Shown here in pieces: positions 9,983 through 19,607 of a stretch of DNA of 64,000 bases; position 1 is the stretch's first letter; each line of letters begins with the position of its first letter. The DNA is from Alphaproteobacteria bacterium (GTDB lineage: Bacteria; Pseudomonadota; Alphaproteobacteria; Puniceispirillales; Puniceispirillaceae): the NCBI GenBank assembly GCA_009920665.1, contig RFZL01000001.1:62001-126000 (forward strand), given 5' to 3'. The notes beneath the pieces were generated by a model that worked only from the letters and a program-made list of their open reading frames with translations, was not told where the DNA came from and made no database searches. The position numbers and the translations under genes were made by a program.

Positions 9983-10614
9983 GCGCGCATCCTGAAAGCC
10001 GCGAGATTTTCTTCATTCGTCATGCGCCGGTGGTCAGGCAGGCCGGGCATGTGCCGCCGGCCGACCCGCCGATCGAACCGCGCCATTTCGATGTTGAACA
10101 GCTTGTCAGCCAGCTTCCCGCCGCCGCCGCATGGCATGTCTCGCCATTGCAGCGCGCGCAGCAGACAGCCGCGCTGCTGGCCCCGTCCCTGGCGCCGTCA
10201 AGCCTGTCAGAGGCGCCGGAGCTTGTCGAAATGGATCACGGGGCATGGCATGACCGCCCCGTCGCCGAGGTCTGGGACCAGATCAAGGAGGGGCCGCTTC
10301 ACAACTGGACATTCCTGACCGCGGACAGGGTGGCGCCGCAGGGCGAATCCTTTGTCATGCTGGCGGCTCGTGTTACCGGCTGGATGCGCCGGTTTGAAAG
10401 GGAATTCAGGACCACCCCCGCGATCATCATCACCCATGCCGGCGTGATGCGGGCGGCGATGGCGGTGGCGCTCGGCGCACCGCCGGATCATGTTGTCGGC
10501 ATTCCGGTGCCGCATTTCGGGATGCTGAAACTGACATTGATGGACCCGTCCCGCGCCACCGCGGCCGGTGGTGCCTGGCTGTTCAATGGCCTCTTCGATC
10601 CTGCCATAGCCTGA
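9979..10614 (+). CDS. cobC: Histidine phosphatase family protein, probable alpha-ribazole phosphatase
   Basis: EIFFIRHAPVV...VSPLQRAQQTAALL...ELVEMDHGAWHDRPVAEV...IIITHAGVMRAAMAVAL; ATGA overlap with cobS. Confidence 0.8.
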   Translation: MSAHPESREIFFIRHAPVVRQAGHVPPADPPIEPRHFDVEQLVSQLPAAAAWHVSPLQRAQQTAALLAPSLAPSSLSEAPELVEMDHGAWHDRPVAEVWDQIKEGPLHNWTFLTADRVAPQGESFVMLAARVTGWMRRFEREFRTTPAIIITHAGVMRAAMAVALGAPPDHVVGIPVPHFGMLKLTLMDPSRATAAGGAWLFNGLFDPAIA

Positions 10615-10649
10615 GACAGCTTCCCGGTGACCGGTGCTCCGGAGCAACG

Positions 10650-11243
10650 CTAGCTGTTCAGATGACGCACCCCGCGCGGGTCGATCCAGCCAATCGAGCC
10701 GTCATTCCGACGATGCACGACATTGAGCCCGAAATGCGCCGCATTCCTGAACATCAGCATCGGCGCCTCGCTCAGCTCCAGCTTCATCACCGCCTGTTCC
10801 ACCGTCAGCATTTCGATGTCATAGGCCAGCTCGGCGACAACCGCCGGCAGTTCGTCATTTTCCGCGTCATCCTCGATCTGTTCGGCACCGGCATAGACCA
10901 TCATCGTTGCTGGCAGCACGTCATCCTCCTCGGCTGGCGTGACGGTGCCGCGATGATTCTTCAAGCGCCGCTTGTGGCGGCGAAGGCGTTTCTCGGCATG
11001 TTCGATGGCGGCATCGAGTGCCGCATGCGCATCATGCGCGAACCCCGTCGCCTCCAACTCCATTCGTCGCGACAACGCCACCCGCGTTTTCACCCGGAAA
11101 CCGGAATCAGCCTTTTCGAGGGTCACATGGCCGCTGACCGCACGGTCGAAATATTTCTCGACCACATTGTTGAGCGCCGTTTCGGCATGCGTCTGAAATG
11201 CCGAGCCAGTATCCATGTTCTTTCCTGAAACGCTGATATTCAT
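10650..11243 (-). CDS. hpf: Ribosome hibernation promoting factor, long form
   Basis: MNISVSGKNMDTGSAFQTHAETALNNVVEKYFDRAVSGHVTLEK...; C-terminal VAELAYDIEMLTVEQAVMKLELSEAPMLMFRNAAHFGLNVVHRRNDGSIGWIDP. Confidence 0.93.
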   Translation of the reverse strand: MNISVSGKNMDTGSAFQTHAETALNNVVEKYFDRAVSGHVTLEKADSGFRVKTRVALSRRMELEATGFAHDAHAALDAAIEHAEKRLRRHKRRLKNHRGTVTPAEEDDVLPATMMVYAGAEQIEDDAENDELPAVVAELAYDIEMLTVEQAVMKLELSEAPMLMFRNAAHFGLNVVHRRNDGSIGWIDPRGVRHLNS

Positions 11244-11471
11244 GTCTGTCTCCCTTCCAAGCGGAGGTTACGGCTGCGCCGGAGCGGCCATAAGCCTTTG
11301 GGGGAAACCGGCGCAGCGTGCATTCGTGAACTGCCAGACAGCCCACATGAACGGAACGCGCTGCATCTGCGCCCATCACAGAAAAATATCCTTGAAAGGG
11401 GGGAGCGGACGGGCGCTCCGATACTCAAAGGCTGCCAAGAAAAACCCTTTGGCGCAAGCGAAACCGTATTG

Positions 11472-12137
11472 TCACGCCGCGGCAGGCGAAAGGCATCGGA
11501 AACCAAGCGACAGGCGGCCGGACCCGATATGGTCGACGCCGTGAAGAGGCCGCGCATCCTCGCCTTCACGAGCCGCGAACCCCTCGGCCGACAGCAGGAC
11601 GATCCGGCCCGGCCGGTCATCGATGCGCCGTGCACCATGCCCCTGGCGGTCATCGCAGGTGAACAGGCGCGACTCGCCGGCAAGCGTCACAATCACCACG
11701 ATGCCGCGATACCGCTTGCCATCACGGTGAATGCCGATGCCGCGGGAGCCCGCCGGATAACGCTGGATTGCGAAATCGTCAAACAGGATGCCGGGCGCAA
11801 GGGGCGGTTCCGGCAGGCTGGCGCTTGTGGAATTGATTGATGCTTCCAGAAGGCCGGCAAGTTTGGCGAAGGCCCCTTCCCGCGGCGCCGGAAAACAGAC
11901 ATCGAAATCCTGAAACACCCGGTTGCCACGATGTTCGATCTGCGGGGTGGCGGAGCGGAAGGTCTGTCTTGCGGCGCAGGCGCACAGCGCCTCGAGTTCT
12001 TCCGTGGTCAGAAACTCAAGACTGGTCACCCGCCGCGCTGGCATCTGCAACCGCGCCAGCGCGCGCCGCATGGCGACAATCCGAGCCGGCGTCACGGCAA
12101 AATCCGGTTCACCCAACAACTGGATCAGTCCTGACAA
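11472..12137 (-). CDS. AlkB-like 2-oxoglutarate/Fe(II) dioxygenase
   Basis: LFDDFAIQRYPAGSRGIGIHRDGKRYRGIVVIVTLAG...RPLHGVDHIGSGRLSLGFR: HxD, downstream H and an RX5R (RLSLGFR) signature typical of AlkB relatives. Confidence 0.72.
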   Translation of the reverse strand: MSGLIQLLGEPDFAVTPARIVAMRRALARLQMPARRVTSLEFLTTEELEALCACAARQTFRSATPQIEHRGNRVFQDFDVCFPAPREGAFAKLAGLLEASINSTSASLPEPPLAPGILFDDFAIQRYPAGSRGIGIHRDGKRYRGIVVIVTLAGESRLFTCDDRQGHGARRIDDRPGRIVLLSAEGFAAREGEDARPLHGVDHIGSGRLSLGFRCLSPAAA

Positions 12138-12603
12138 ACTCGACCGGTGACCGGCATTGTGCGCAGACCAGACCGGCCTTGCGACGATGACGCCCGACCT
12201 CGAAACAGCCCTCGGGGCAGCGCATCAGCCAGGGTTCGGACGCGAAATTCAGCGTATGGCACCGTGTCGCGCTGCAACCGATCTCGCGCGCCTTGCGCCG
12301 CCACACCGCATCATGCCCATGGCGCGGGCCGACCAACGCGTGGGCAATTTCATGGAGGATGGTATCGCGGATGTGATCATCGCCGGCATGCCGCACATAA
12401 TGCCGCGACAGGGAAATCTCACGCCGCCGATAATCACACTGACCGGCGCGCCGGCGCGCATTGTCAAGCCGCACTGTCCAGTCGTGAAGCCCATGTTCGC
12501 GCATCAGGATGGCGGCGGTATCGAGCGCAGCCTTGAGGGGGCGTAACGGTTCTGCCGTCTCGCCCGTCTCGCTGTCACCTGTCCGGTTGTCAGCGCGCCT
12601 CAT
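12109..12603 (-). CDS. SprT-like zinc metalloprotease with C-terminal Zn ribbon
   Basis: REISLSRHYVRHAGDDHIRDTILHEIAHALVGPRHGHDAVWRRKAREIGCSATRC...RHRRKAGLVCAQCRSPVEFVRT; HExxH plus CxxC. Confidence 0.87.
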   Translation of the reverse strand: MRRADNRTGDSETGETAEPLRPLKAALDTAAILMREHGLHDWTVRLDNARRRAGQCDYRRREISLSRHYVRHAGDDHIRDTILHEIAHALVGPRHGHDAVWRRKAREIGCSATRCHTLNFASEPWLMRCPEGCFEVGRHRRKAGLVCAQCRSPVEFVRTDPVVG

Positions 12604-12790
12604 GCACCGCCAGCCATTTCACAACCGACCCTGCCGCCGGGATCCAGGCAAGCCCGGCCACGGTAAAGAACAGGAGATCGAGCAGAAAATGGATTTCCAT
12701 GATGAAGGTCGATAGCCAGACCATTGCGCCGACATAGAGCGCCAGCGCCGGCAGGATGCCAAAAGCCACAGCAAGATGACGCCATCGTTT
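12590..12790 (-). CDS. Small two-TM protein, DUF2842-like
   Basis: MKRWRHLAVAFGILPALALYVGAMVWLSTFIMEIHFLLDLLFFTVAGLAWIPAAGSVVKWLAVHEAR. Confidence 0.65.
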   Translation of the reverse strand, partial: KRWRHLAVAFGILPALALYVGAMVWLSTFIMEIHFLLDLLFFTVAGLAWIPAAGSVVKWLAVHEAR

Positions 12791-12841
12791 CATGTCATGT
12801 TCCCTCTTTTTACGCCAACCCACCTGTCACGCCGCCCCCTG

Positions 12842-13648
12842 TCACAGCGACCAGAGCGCCGCGGCGTCGAATAACAGCTTCACACCCATGATGAACAGAA
12901 TGCTGTAGGTGACATGGTAAAACAACCTGTCCGAAACAACCTCGTTCAGCCATTTGCCGAAATAGACGCCAATCGGAATGCAGGGCAGCAGCAGCAACGA
13001 CAATTTCAGACTGTCCGCGCTGAACAGCCCCAGATCGCCATAGAATGGCAGCTTGAACAGATTGATGACGAAGAAAAAGACACTCATCGTGCCGACAAAG
13101 GCCTGCCGCGCAAGCCGATGTGGCAACAGGAATACCTGCGCCGGAATGCCACCTGTGAGCGCCACGAAACTGGTCAGGCCGGACAGCCCGCACCACCCCG
13201 CCGCACGCGGCCAGAGGCGGGCCATGAGGCGCCGTGCCGTATCCTCGGCCAACTCAGCACGCGGCCGGACAAGGCGCCACAGATAATTCACCGCCGTCAG
13301 CACGCCGATGACACCTATAGCGGCCTTCAGCATCGCGTTGCTCAGATAGTCGAACAGCAGCCAGCCGGTCAGCTGGCCGGCAATCGCGAAAAGGCACATG
13401 ATGATCACGAACCGCCACTGGACATGCTTGCGCCAGATATAGACAACCCAGATGTCGGTGATCAGAAAGATCGGCAGAAGAACGCCGAGCGCCAGCTTTG
13501 GTGGCAACACAAACAGCATGATCGGCATGCTCAGAGAGCCCAACGCGCCACCAAACCCGGATTTGGAAATCGCCACCGCAATGACCGACACGAAACAGAT
13601 CATCCAGAAGACCACCGGCGAGGCATTCATCACTTCAATATACGGCAT
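12842..13648 (-). CDS. Sulfite exporter TauE/SafE family permease
   Basis: SKSGFGGALGSLSMPIMLFVLPPKLALGVLLPIFLITDIWVVYIWRKHVQWRF...GGIPAQVFLLPHRLARQAFVGT. Confidence 0.9.
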   Translation of the reverse strand: MPYIEVMNASPVVFWMICFVSVIAVAISKSGFGGALGSLSMPIMLFVLPPKLALGVLLPIFLITDIWVVYIWRKHVQWRFVIIMCLFAIAGQLTGWLLFDYLSNAMLKAAIGVIGVLTAVNYLWRLVRPRAELAEDTARRLMARLWPRAAGWCGLSGLTSFVALTGGIPAQVFLLPHRLARQAFVGTMSVFFFVINLFKLPFYGDLGLFSADSLKLSLLLLPCIPIGVYFGKWLNEVVSDRLFYHVTYSILFIMGVKLLFDAAALWSL

Positions 13649-13725
13649 TGGCCCTCACCCTGTCGGCCGGTTCCGGCCCTGACACACCGCCCTGCATGAC
13701 CATGCCGGCCGATACAGGCGCGTCA

Positions 13726-14505
13726 TCAATCGAAAAGCCGGTTGGCCGCCGCCACCCGCGCCGCGTTGTCGGGGGCGATGCTGCCATCAGGCATGAACAG
13801 GGAATTTTCAAACCCCACACGCAATTTGCCACCCTGCGCGACCGCCTCGACAAGACTGTCATGTTCTTCCTCGGCAAAAGCACAGATTGCCCAGTCCGGC
13901 ACCAGCGAATGGGCAACCATCCGCTCGCGGAACGGCCGAATCAGATCGGGGTGGCTGATCCGCCCGGTGTAGTGGCCGATAACAAACAGGCACCAGAAAT
14001 TCTCCCGCGGCAGTTCGGCTCTGGCAAGAAGATCGGCAAGGATATCAATTTCTTCAGGGAAGAAGACAAGATGCTGGATTCGCGTTCCGGCCTCGTGGAG
14101 CGTGCGGTACAGCCTGATATCATCAGGGGTCGGCTGGCGACCCGGCATCATTTCCAGCACACCGATCGAAATGCCGGGCGGCATCACATCATAGGCAAGC
14201 CGGCGCATCTCCTCAGGACTGTAGCGTCCAACAGCCTCAGTGGTGATCTGGAAATGCATCTGCGGAACCGCCACCCCGAGTTCGGCAAGCGCCTCGCGAT
14301 ACATGCCGGCATCCAGAACATGCCGCTGTTCGGCATTACGAACATGCAGATGCATGGCGTCTGCGCCTGCCGCGGCGCATGATTTTGCCGTTTCAACCGT
14401 TTCGGGAATCGTCACCGGAATGGCCGGATGATCCGCCTTTGTGCGGCGGGCACCGTTTGGCGCCACCATCAAGCGCGGTAGCGCGTCAGGTCTGGAGAAA
14501 TGCAT
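13726..14505 (-). CDS. 3-keto-5-aminohexanoate cleavage (BKACE) family protein
   Basis: APNGARRTKADHPAIPVTIPETVETAKSCAAAGADAMHLHVRN...VGFENSLFMPDGSIAPDNAARVAAA. Confidence 0.85.
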   Translation of the reverse strand: MHFSRPDALPRLMVAPNGARRTKADHPAIPVTIPETVETAKSCAAAGADAMHLHVRNAEQRHVLDAGMYREALAELGVAVPQMHFQITTEAVGRYSPEEMRRLAYDVMPPGISIGVLEMMPGRQPTPDDIRLYRTLHEAGTRIQHLVFFPEEIDILADLLARAELPRENFWCLFVIGHYTGRISHPDLIRPFRERMVAHSLVPDWAICAFAEEEHDSLVEAVAQGGKLRVGFENSLFMPDGSIAPDNAARVAAANRLFD

Positions 14506-14642
14506 GGTGGTGTCTTACTGTGAAAACAAAACAGACGAAACAAACCCACAGCATCGTTGATCGCGACGCCCATGTCCAGATTTCGTGAACAGGCGCCTTC
14601 AGCGTGCCGGCCAGACACTGCCTGCCCGGAAACTCATGACGG

Positions 14643-15521
14643 TCAAGCATTTCGGCTTTCCCTGATGGCGATGTAGGTCACCGCGCCTAGAACCGCCAGC
14701 GCTCCGATGACCGTCGACATCACCGGGATCTCATCAAAGATGGTGATCCCGAACAGCACCACGAACAGAAGCTGGATATATTTGCCTGTCTGCGCCGCCC
14801 ACATCGGCCCCCGGAAAGATTTCATCAATGTCACATGACCAAGCGTGGCCGAGATTCCGATGGCCAGAATTCCAACCCAGTTCATCAGCGATATCGGCTG
14901 CCAGACAAGCATTGCTGGGATCGCCGTCGCCACCGCAATGCCTACCGACAGCGCGATGATGATGACATTGTCATCATGATGCCGCTTCAGCGATTTCGCG
15001 ATCAGGTCGGACACCGCGAAGAGCGGCGCCGTCAACAGCACCGCAATCGTGCCGAGATTGATTTCGGCAAAGCCGGGTTTGATGATCGCCAGCGCACCGG
15101 CAAAGGAAATGAGGATGGCCATCACCCGCCGCAGCTTCAGCCCCTCGCCGAACCAGATGGCGGCGCCAATGGTGGCATAGACCGGCCCGAGATTGAGCAG
15201 CGCGTTAACCTCGGCAATGGGGATGCGCATGATGCTGTAAAACCAGAACAGCACCGCCAGCGCATGACAGACGGCCCGCGCCACCAGCATCTTCCAGCTT
15301 GCCCCCATGGTGACCCCGCCAAGCGTTCCGGCGACAAGGGGGATGAGCAGCAGGATGCCGACGACATAGCGAAGAAAGACCGTCTGCACCGGCGGCAGAT
15401 CGGTCAGGAACAGCTTCACCGAAACCATCACAAGCGCGAACAGCAGGCAGCTGACAATCATCCAGGCCAGTGAACGTCGTATTTCAACAGCCTCGTCACC
15501 GGCACGCGTCAGGATGGTCAT
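14643..15521 (-). CDS. EamA/DMT superfamily transporter
   Basis: Ten-TM EamA pattern: VQTVFLRYVVGILLLIPLV...AEVNALLNLGPVYATIGAAIWFGEGLKLRRVMAILISFAGALAIIKPG. Confidence 0.88.
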   Translation of the reverse strand: MTILTRAGDEAVEIRRSLAWMIVSCLLFALVMVSVKLFLTDLPPVQTVFLRYVVGILLLIPLVAGTLGGVTMGASWKMLVARAVCHALAVLFWFYSIMRIPIAEVNALLNLGPVYATIGAAIWFGEGLKLRRVMAILISFAGALAIIKPGFAEINLGTIAVLLTAPLFAVSDLIAKSLKRHHDDNVIIIALSVGIAVATAIPAMLVWQPISLMNWVGILAIGISATLGHVTLMKSFRGPMWAAQTGKYIQLLFVVLFGITIFDEIPVMSTVIGALAVLGAVTYIAIRESRNA

Positions 15522-17449
15522 GAGGACGGGCTTTCGGCCCGGCCAATATCATCCCAGAACAGGGGACCACCGCGGAATGCCGGAAATCCGATGCCGAAAA
15601 TACAGGCCGCATCAGCCATGTCGCCGGAATCCACCACCCCCTCGGCGACCGCGGCCCGGCATTCAGCGACAAGCGGCGCCAGCAGAGCGGCCGCAATATT
15701 GTCAAGCTCGTCGGCGGCAAACTCGCCGCGCGGCCTAACCGCCCTCTTGTCATCCCATGCATAGAAACCCGATCCGGTCTTGCGACCAAGCTTGCCGGCC
15801 TCGATGAGATCTGAAAGCGCCGCCGCGGCCTTGTCGGAGATGCCGATCACGCGGCCGGCATCAAGACAGACGTCAAGCCCGACCTGATCACACAGCTCAA
15901 TCGGCCCCATCGGCATGCCGAATGCCACCAGCGCCTGGTCCAGCTTGTCCGGGTCGGCCCCGTCAAGCATCGCCTCGATGGCGCGGAACATGTAGGGCAG
16001 AAGCGCCCGGTTAACGAGAAATCCGGGGGCGGATTTACAGCGGATCGGCTGTTTCTTCATCGCACCACAAACATACATCGCCCGGGTCACGAAATCCTGA
16101 TTGCTGGCATCCGTATAGACAATCTCGACAAGTGGCAGCACCGGCACCGGATTGAAAAAATGCATGCCGATCAGTCGGCCCGGGTCAGCAAGGGCGCTGC
16201 CAATCTCCTGCAGCGGGATCGCCGATGTGTTGGTCGCCATGATGGCATCAGGCTTCATCACCGCCTCGGCGGCAGCGAAGACCGCCTGTTTGACCTCCAG
16301 ACGTTCGGCCACCGCCTCGATCACAAGATCGGCGTCGGGCAAGCCGGTCCCGTCGGCATCGGCAACCAGGCGGGCGAGCGTATCCTCGACACGCTGTGGA
16401 TCCTTCAACCGCCTCTCATACAAGGTGCGGGCGCGCGCCACCGCCCCGTCGATGGCAGCGGAATCAAGATCCTGCAATGTCACCTCAAAGCCGGACATCG
16501 CCGCCACGGCGGCAATGTCGCCGCCCATCGTGCCGGCGCCGATGACATGAATGCGGGTGATGCCGGACTCTCCCCGTGCACCTTTCTTGACCGCGTCATT
16601 CAGCTGGAAGGTACGCCGCAGCCCGGCCGAGGCCGGCGTCATCATAAGTTTAGAAAATAGTTTCGTTTCGTTTTTCAATAGATTGTTTTTACTTAGATCA
16701 CTGACTGAAAAATGATCCAGAATGGCAAAGGGAGCCGGCATGTTGCGCGGGCTTGTCCTGGCCGTCAGTTTCGCCCACTCGGTCTCGATCATGGCAGCAA
16801 GATCATCTGTCGGTGCCGGTGTCGCGCGGGCAATTCTTCCGGCAACGGCCTCACGCGCCGCCACCGGCAGTTCCGCCCGGTCAGCGACAAGATGGTCAAT
16901 CGCGCCCGCCGCCAGTGCCGCGCGCGCCTTTAGCGGGCGACCATGAAGGACAAGCTGTAATGCCGCCTCCGGCCCCATCCGCTCACAGGCACGGGCCGAC
17001 CCGCCATAGCCCGGAAGAAGCCCCAGATTGATCTCCGGAAAGCCGACCTGACAGTCCGAATCATCGACAGCGATGATGCGATCGAATGCCAGCGCCAGTT
17101 CCAGACCGCCACCGACGCAGATGCCGTCGATCAGAATCACCGTCGGGCACGGCAGCTCCTCGATCTTCCGGAACCGCTCCAGAACGCCGGCGATATGCGT
17201 TTCAACAGCCGCACGTGTCTCGAGGCTGGCGAATTCATTGATATCGGCACCAAAGATGAAACCGCGCGGCTTTCCGGACTGGAATACAATCCCCTCGGGC
17301 GGTGCCGCCGCCAGTCCGTCGACAATCGCAAACAGCTCGTCCATCACCGCATGCGACAACACATTGGCTGACCGCCCCTTCACGTCGATCGTCAGCCAGG
17401 CAATGCCGGCCGCATCGATTGTCAGCTCGAAATTCTCATAGGATGTCAT
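15518..17449 (-). CDS. Bifunctional enoyl-CoA hydratase / 3-hydroxyacyl-CoA dehydrogenase (FadB/FadJ-type)
   Basis: GADINEFASL...CVGGGLELALAFDRIIA...; then VIGAGTMGGDIAAVAAMSGFEVTLQD...GMHFFNPVPVLPLVEIV. Confidence 0.93.
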   Translation of the reverse strand: MTSYENFELTIDAAGIAWLTIDVKGRSANVLSHAVMDELFAIVDGLAAAPPEGIVFQSGKPRGFIFGADINEFASLETRAAVETHIAGVLERFRKIEELPCPTVILIDGICVGGGLELALAFDRIIAVDDSDCQVGFPEINLGLLPGYGGSARACERMGPEAALQLVLHGRPLKARAALAAGAIDHLVADRAELPVAAREAVAGRIARATPAPTDDLAAMIETEWAKLTARTSPRNMPAPFAILDHFSVSDLSKNNLLKNETKLFSKLMMTPASAGLRRTFQLNDAVKKGARGESGITRIHVIGAGTMGGDIAAVAAMSGFEVTLQDLDSAAIDGAVARARTLYERRLKDPQRVEDTLARLVADADGTGLPDADLVIEAVAERLEVKQAVFAAAEAVMKPDAIMATNTSAIPLQEIGSALADPGRLIGMHFFNPVPVLPLVEIVYTDASNQDFVTRAMYVCGAMKKQPIRCKSAPGFLVNRALLPYMFRAIEAMLDGADPDKLDQALVAFGMPMGPIELCDQVGLDVCLDAGRVIGISDKAAAALSDLIEAGKLGRKTGSGFYAWDDKRAVRPRGEFAADELDNIAAALLAPLVAECRAAVAEGVVDSGDMADAACIFGIGFPAFRGGPLFWDDIGRAESPSS

Positions 17450-17539
17450 GCAGGCCTCCCGCGCCGGCGATATCGAGGAATGAAAGACTGTTCGCGGCAT
17501 AGTGGCACGGATTGGCCGGCGGCGTCACTTGTAACGGCA

Positions 17540-18337
17540 TCATCCGGCACCATGATCTGCGGCGTGTGAACAGGCCGCTGCGACAATGCTCTCAACACTG
17601 TCATGAATCTCCGCATCAGCCGGTTGATTCAACAGCGACTGCCCGTCGGCGGCATCGGTGTGGCGCGCCAGCAACCAGACCGGCAGGCCAAGCTGCCGCG
17701 CCGCGGTAATCTTGGCAAAACTGGCATCGCCGCCAGAATTCTTGCAGCAAAGCAGTGTGATCCCAGCCTCGGCGAACAGTGCGCGCTCGGCCTCGACGCG
17801 TGTCGCCGGCAGCGCATTGATAAAGGTCACATTGGGAGGCCCGACGCGACCCTCGACATTCAGTGCCCGCGCCAGCAGGGTGATGTCATCCCGTTTCGTG
17901 AAGATTTCGATGGATTGCGTACCTCCGGCGAGAAAGACGCGGCTTCCCGCCGGAATGGCATCCGACATGTCCTGCCAGTTACCAAAGCTTCGCCAGTTAT
18001 CACCTGCCATCGGGCGCCAGGGCGGGCGCTCGAACCGCAGCAGACGAACACCGGTGTCGACAGCAGCGAGGCGTGCATTGCGGCTGATATGCCTGGCAAA
18101 GGGATGGGTCACATCGACGATCAGGTCAATGGCGTGATCACGGCACCAGGCGGCAAGACCTTCCGCCCCGCCAAAGCCACCCGTCAGCGTCGGGACCGGC
18201 ATGCTGGCCGGGTTTGGCGTCGCCCCGGCAAGCGAGGCCGTAATATCAAACCGCCCATCCACAACCAGAGACTCGATTACGGTACGGGCCTCGGATGTTC
18301 CGGCAAGAACAAGTATTTTCAATCTATTACTCATCAT
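17540..18337 (-). CDS. cobK: Precorrin-6A reductase
   Basis: LKILVLAGTSEARTVIESLV...DVTHPFARHISRNARLAAVDTGVRLLRFERPPW...VFLAGGTQSIEIF...KNSGGDASFAKITAARQLGLPV. Confidence 0.93.
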   Translation of the reverse strand: MMSNRLKILVLAGTSEARTVIESLVVDGRFDITASLAGATPNPASMPVPTLTGGFGGAEGLAAWCRDHAIDLIVDVTHPFARHISRNARLAAVDTGVRLLRFERPPWRPMAGDNWRSFGNWQDMSDAIPAGSRVFLAGGTQSIEIFTKRDDITLLARALNVEGRVGPPNVTFINALPATRVEAERALFAEAGITLLCCKNSGGDASFAKITAARQLGLPVWLLARHTDAADGQSLLNQPADAEIHDSVESIVAAACSHAADHGAG

Positions 18338-19467
18338 TCCTTACTTGAAAAAGAAAGTGAACCGGCGCGGCCGAAAAGAGTGCCATCACGCCCCACAATC
18401 ACCACTTCGACATGCGTTGGCGCGCCGCGAAGCTGCGCCAGCGCCGTGTCTCGCGCCGCTGTCGCCACCGCTGTGGCAAGCTGTCCGCGCTGCGTCGCAT
18501 TTCCCATTTCCGCCACTTCGAGCACCGAATTGGCAGCTGTTACCCGGGCCGGGTCGAAGCCGAACGGGGCCGCCATGTCGGCAAGCGCGGTAAAATCGAC
18601 CTGCGAGCGCGCGGAATGAAGATCGCTCGCCCCCTGCGCCAGCTTCACCATCTTGGCAAAACCGCCAAGGATCGACAGGTTGGGAACCGGATGCCGCCGC
18701 ATATATTTCAGCATCCCGCCGACAAAATCCCCCATATCGATCAGGGCGATGTCCGGCAAGCCATAGCGGTCACGCCCCCATCCTTCGGAGGTGGCGCCGG
18801 TCGACCCCATCACATGCGGCAGATCATTGGCGCGGGCCACATCGATGCCGCGATGGATCGAGGCAATCCAGGCCGAACATGAAAACGGCCTGACCACCCC
18901 GGTGGTACCAAGAATGGAAATGCCGCCCTCGATCCCGAGGCGCGGATTCCAGGTCTTCAGGGCGATTCCGGCACCGCCCGGAACCGAAATCTCGATCTCG
19001 ACATCCCGCAGCCCGTTCAAAGCGTCGGCAAGCTCAATGACAGCGTCGCGCATCATCTGGCGCGGCACCGGGTTGATCGCCGGTTCTCCAACCGGTACCG
19101 GCAGCCCCGGCTTGGTGATCACCCCGACACCTTCGCCGCCATGAAAGCTGACACCGCTTCCTGTGCGGCCCGGCCTTACAGTGGCGCGGATCATCGCACC
19201 ATGCGTCACGTCGGGGTCGTCACCCGCATCCTTGATGATGCCGGCGCGCCACCACGGCCCGCCACCGGCCTTGCGTTGGGCCGTCTCGGCCACCTCGAGA
19301 TCGGCGTTTTTGCCGCTTGGCGTGACAATTGTGACGCGATCAGGAAACTGTCCGGTCACCATCGCCGTGTAGGCTGCATTCACGGCAGCAGTGGCACAGG
19401 TGCCGGTGGTCCACCCAAAGCGGAGCGTTGTCTCAAGCGTCTTTTTCCGCGTTGCGGGCCGGGTCAT
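18334..19467 (-). CDS. cbiD: Cobalt-precorrin-5B (C1)-methyltransferase
   Basis: LRFGWTTGTCATAAVNAAYTAM...DAGDDPDVTHGAMIRATV...GEGVGVITKPGLPVPVGEPAINPVPR...GTTGVVRPFS. Confidence 0.95.
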   Translation of the reverse strand: MTRPATRKKTLETTLRFGWTTGTCATAAVNAAYTAMVTGQFPDRVTIVTPSGKNADLEVAETAQRKAGGGPWWRAGIIKDAGDDPDVTHGAMIRATVRPGRTGSGVSFHGGEGVGVITKPGLPVPVGEPAINPVPRQMMRDAVIELADALNGLRDVEIEISVPGGAGIALKTWNPRLGIEGGISILGTTGVVRPFSCSAWIASIHRGIDVARANDLPHVMGSTGATSEGWGRDRYGLPDIALIDMGDFVGGMLKYMRRHPVPNLSILGGFAKMVKLAQGASDLHSARSQVDFTALADMAAPFGFDPARVTAANSVLEVAEMGNATQRGQLATAVATAARDTALAQLRGAPTHVEVVIVGRDGTLFGRAGSLSFSSKE

Positions 19468-19607
19468 CGGTCAGCCACCTGTCGGGTTGCTTTGCGGCGG
19501 TGGCTTACATGACCGGACTGGCCTTGAAAGCTTGCCGCTGCTAGATTTGACTCTCAGATTAGTACCGAAGTTTCAGTTTTTCATCCACCATTCACCGGAC
19601 CGGTCCC

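Noticed and set aside
16640-16720. AT-rich patch inside the fadB/fadJ-type gene as an insertion
   Set aside because: In-frame and falls at the linker between the hydratase and dehydrogenase domains; domains otherwise intact, so probably normal linker drift.
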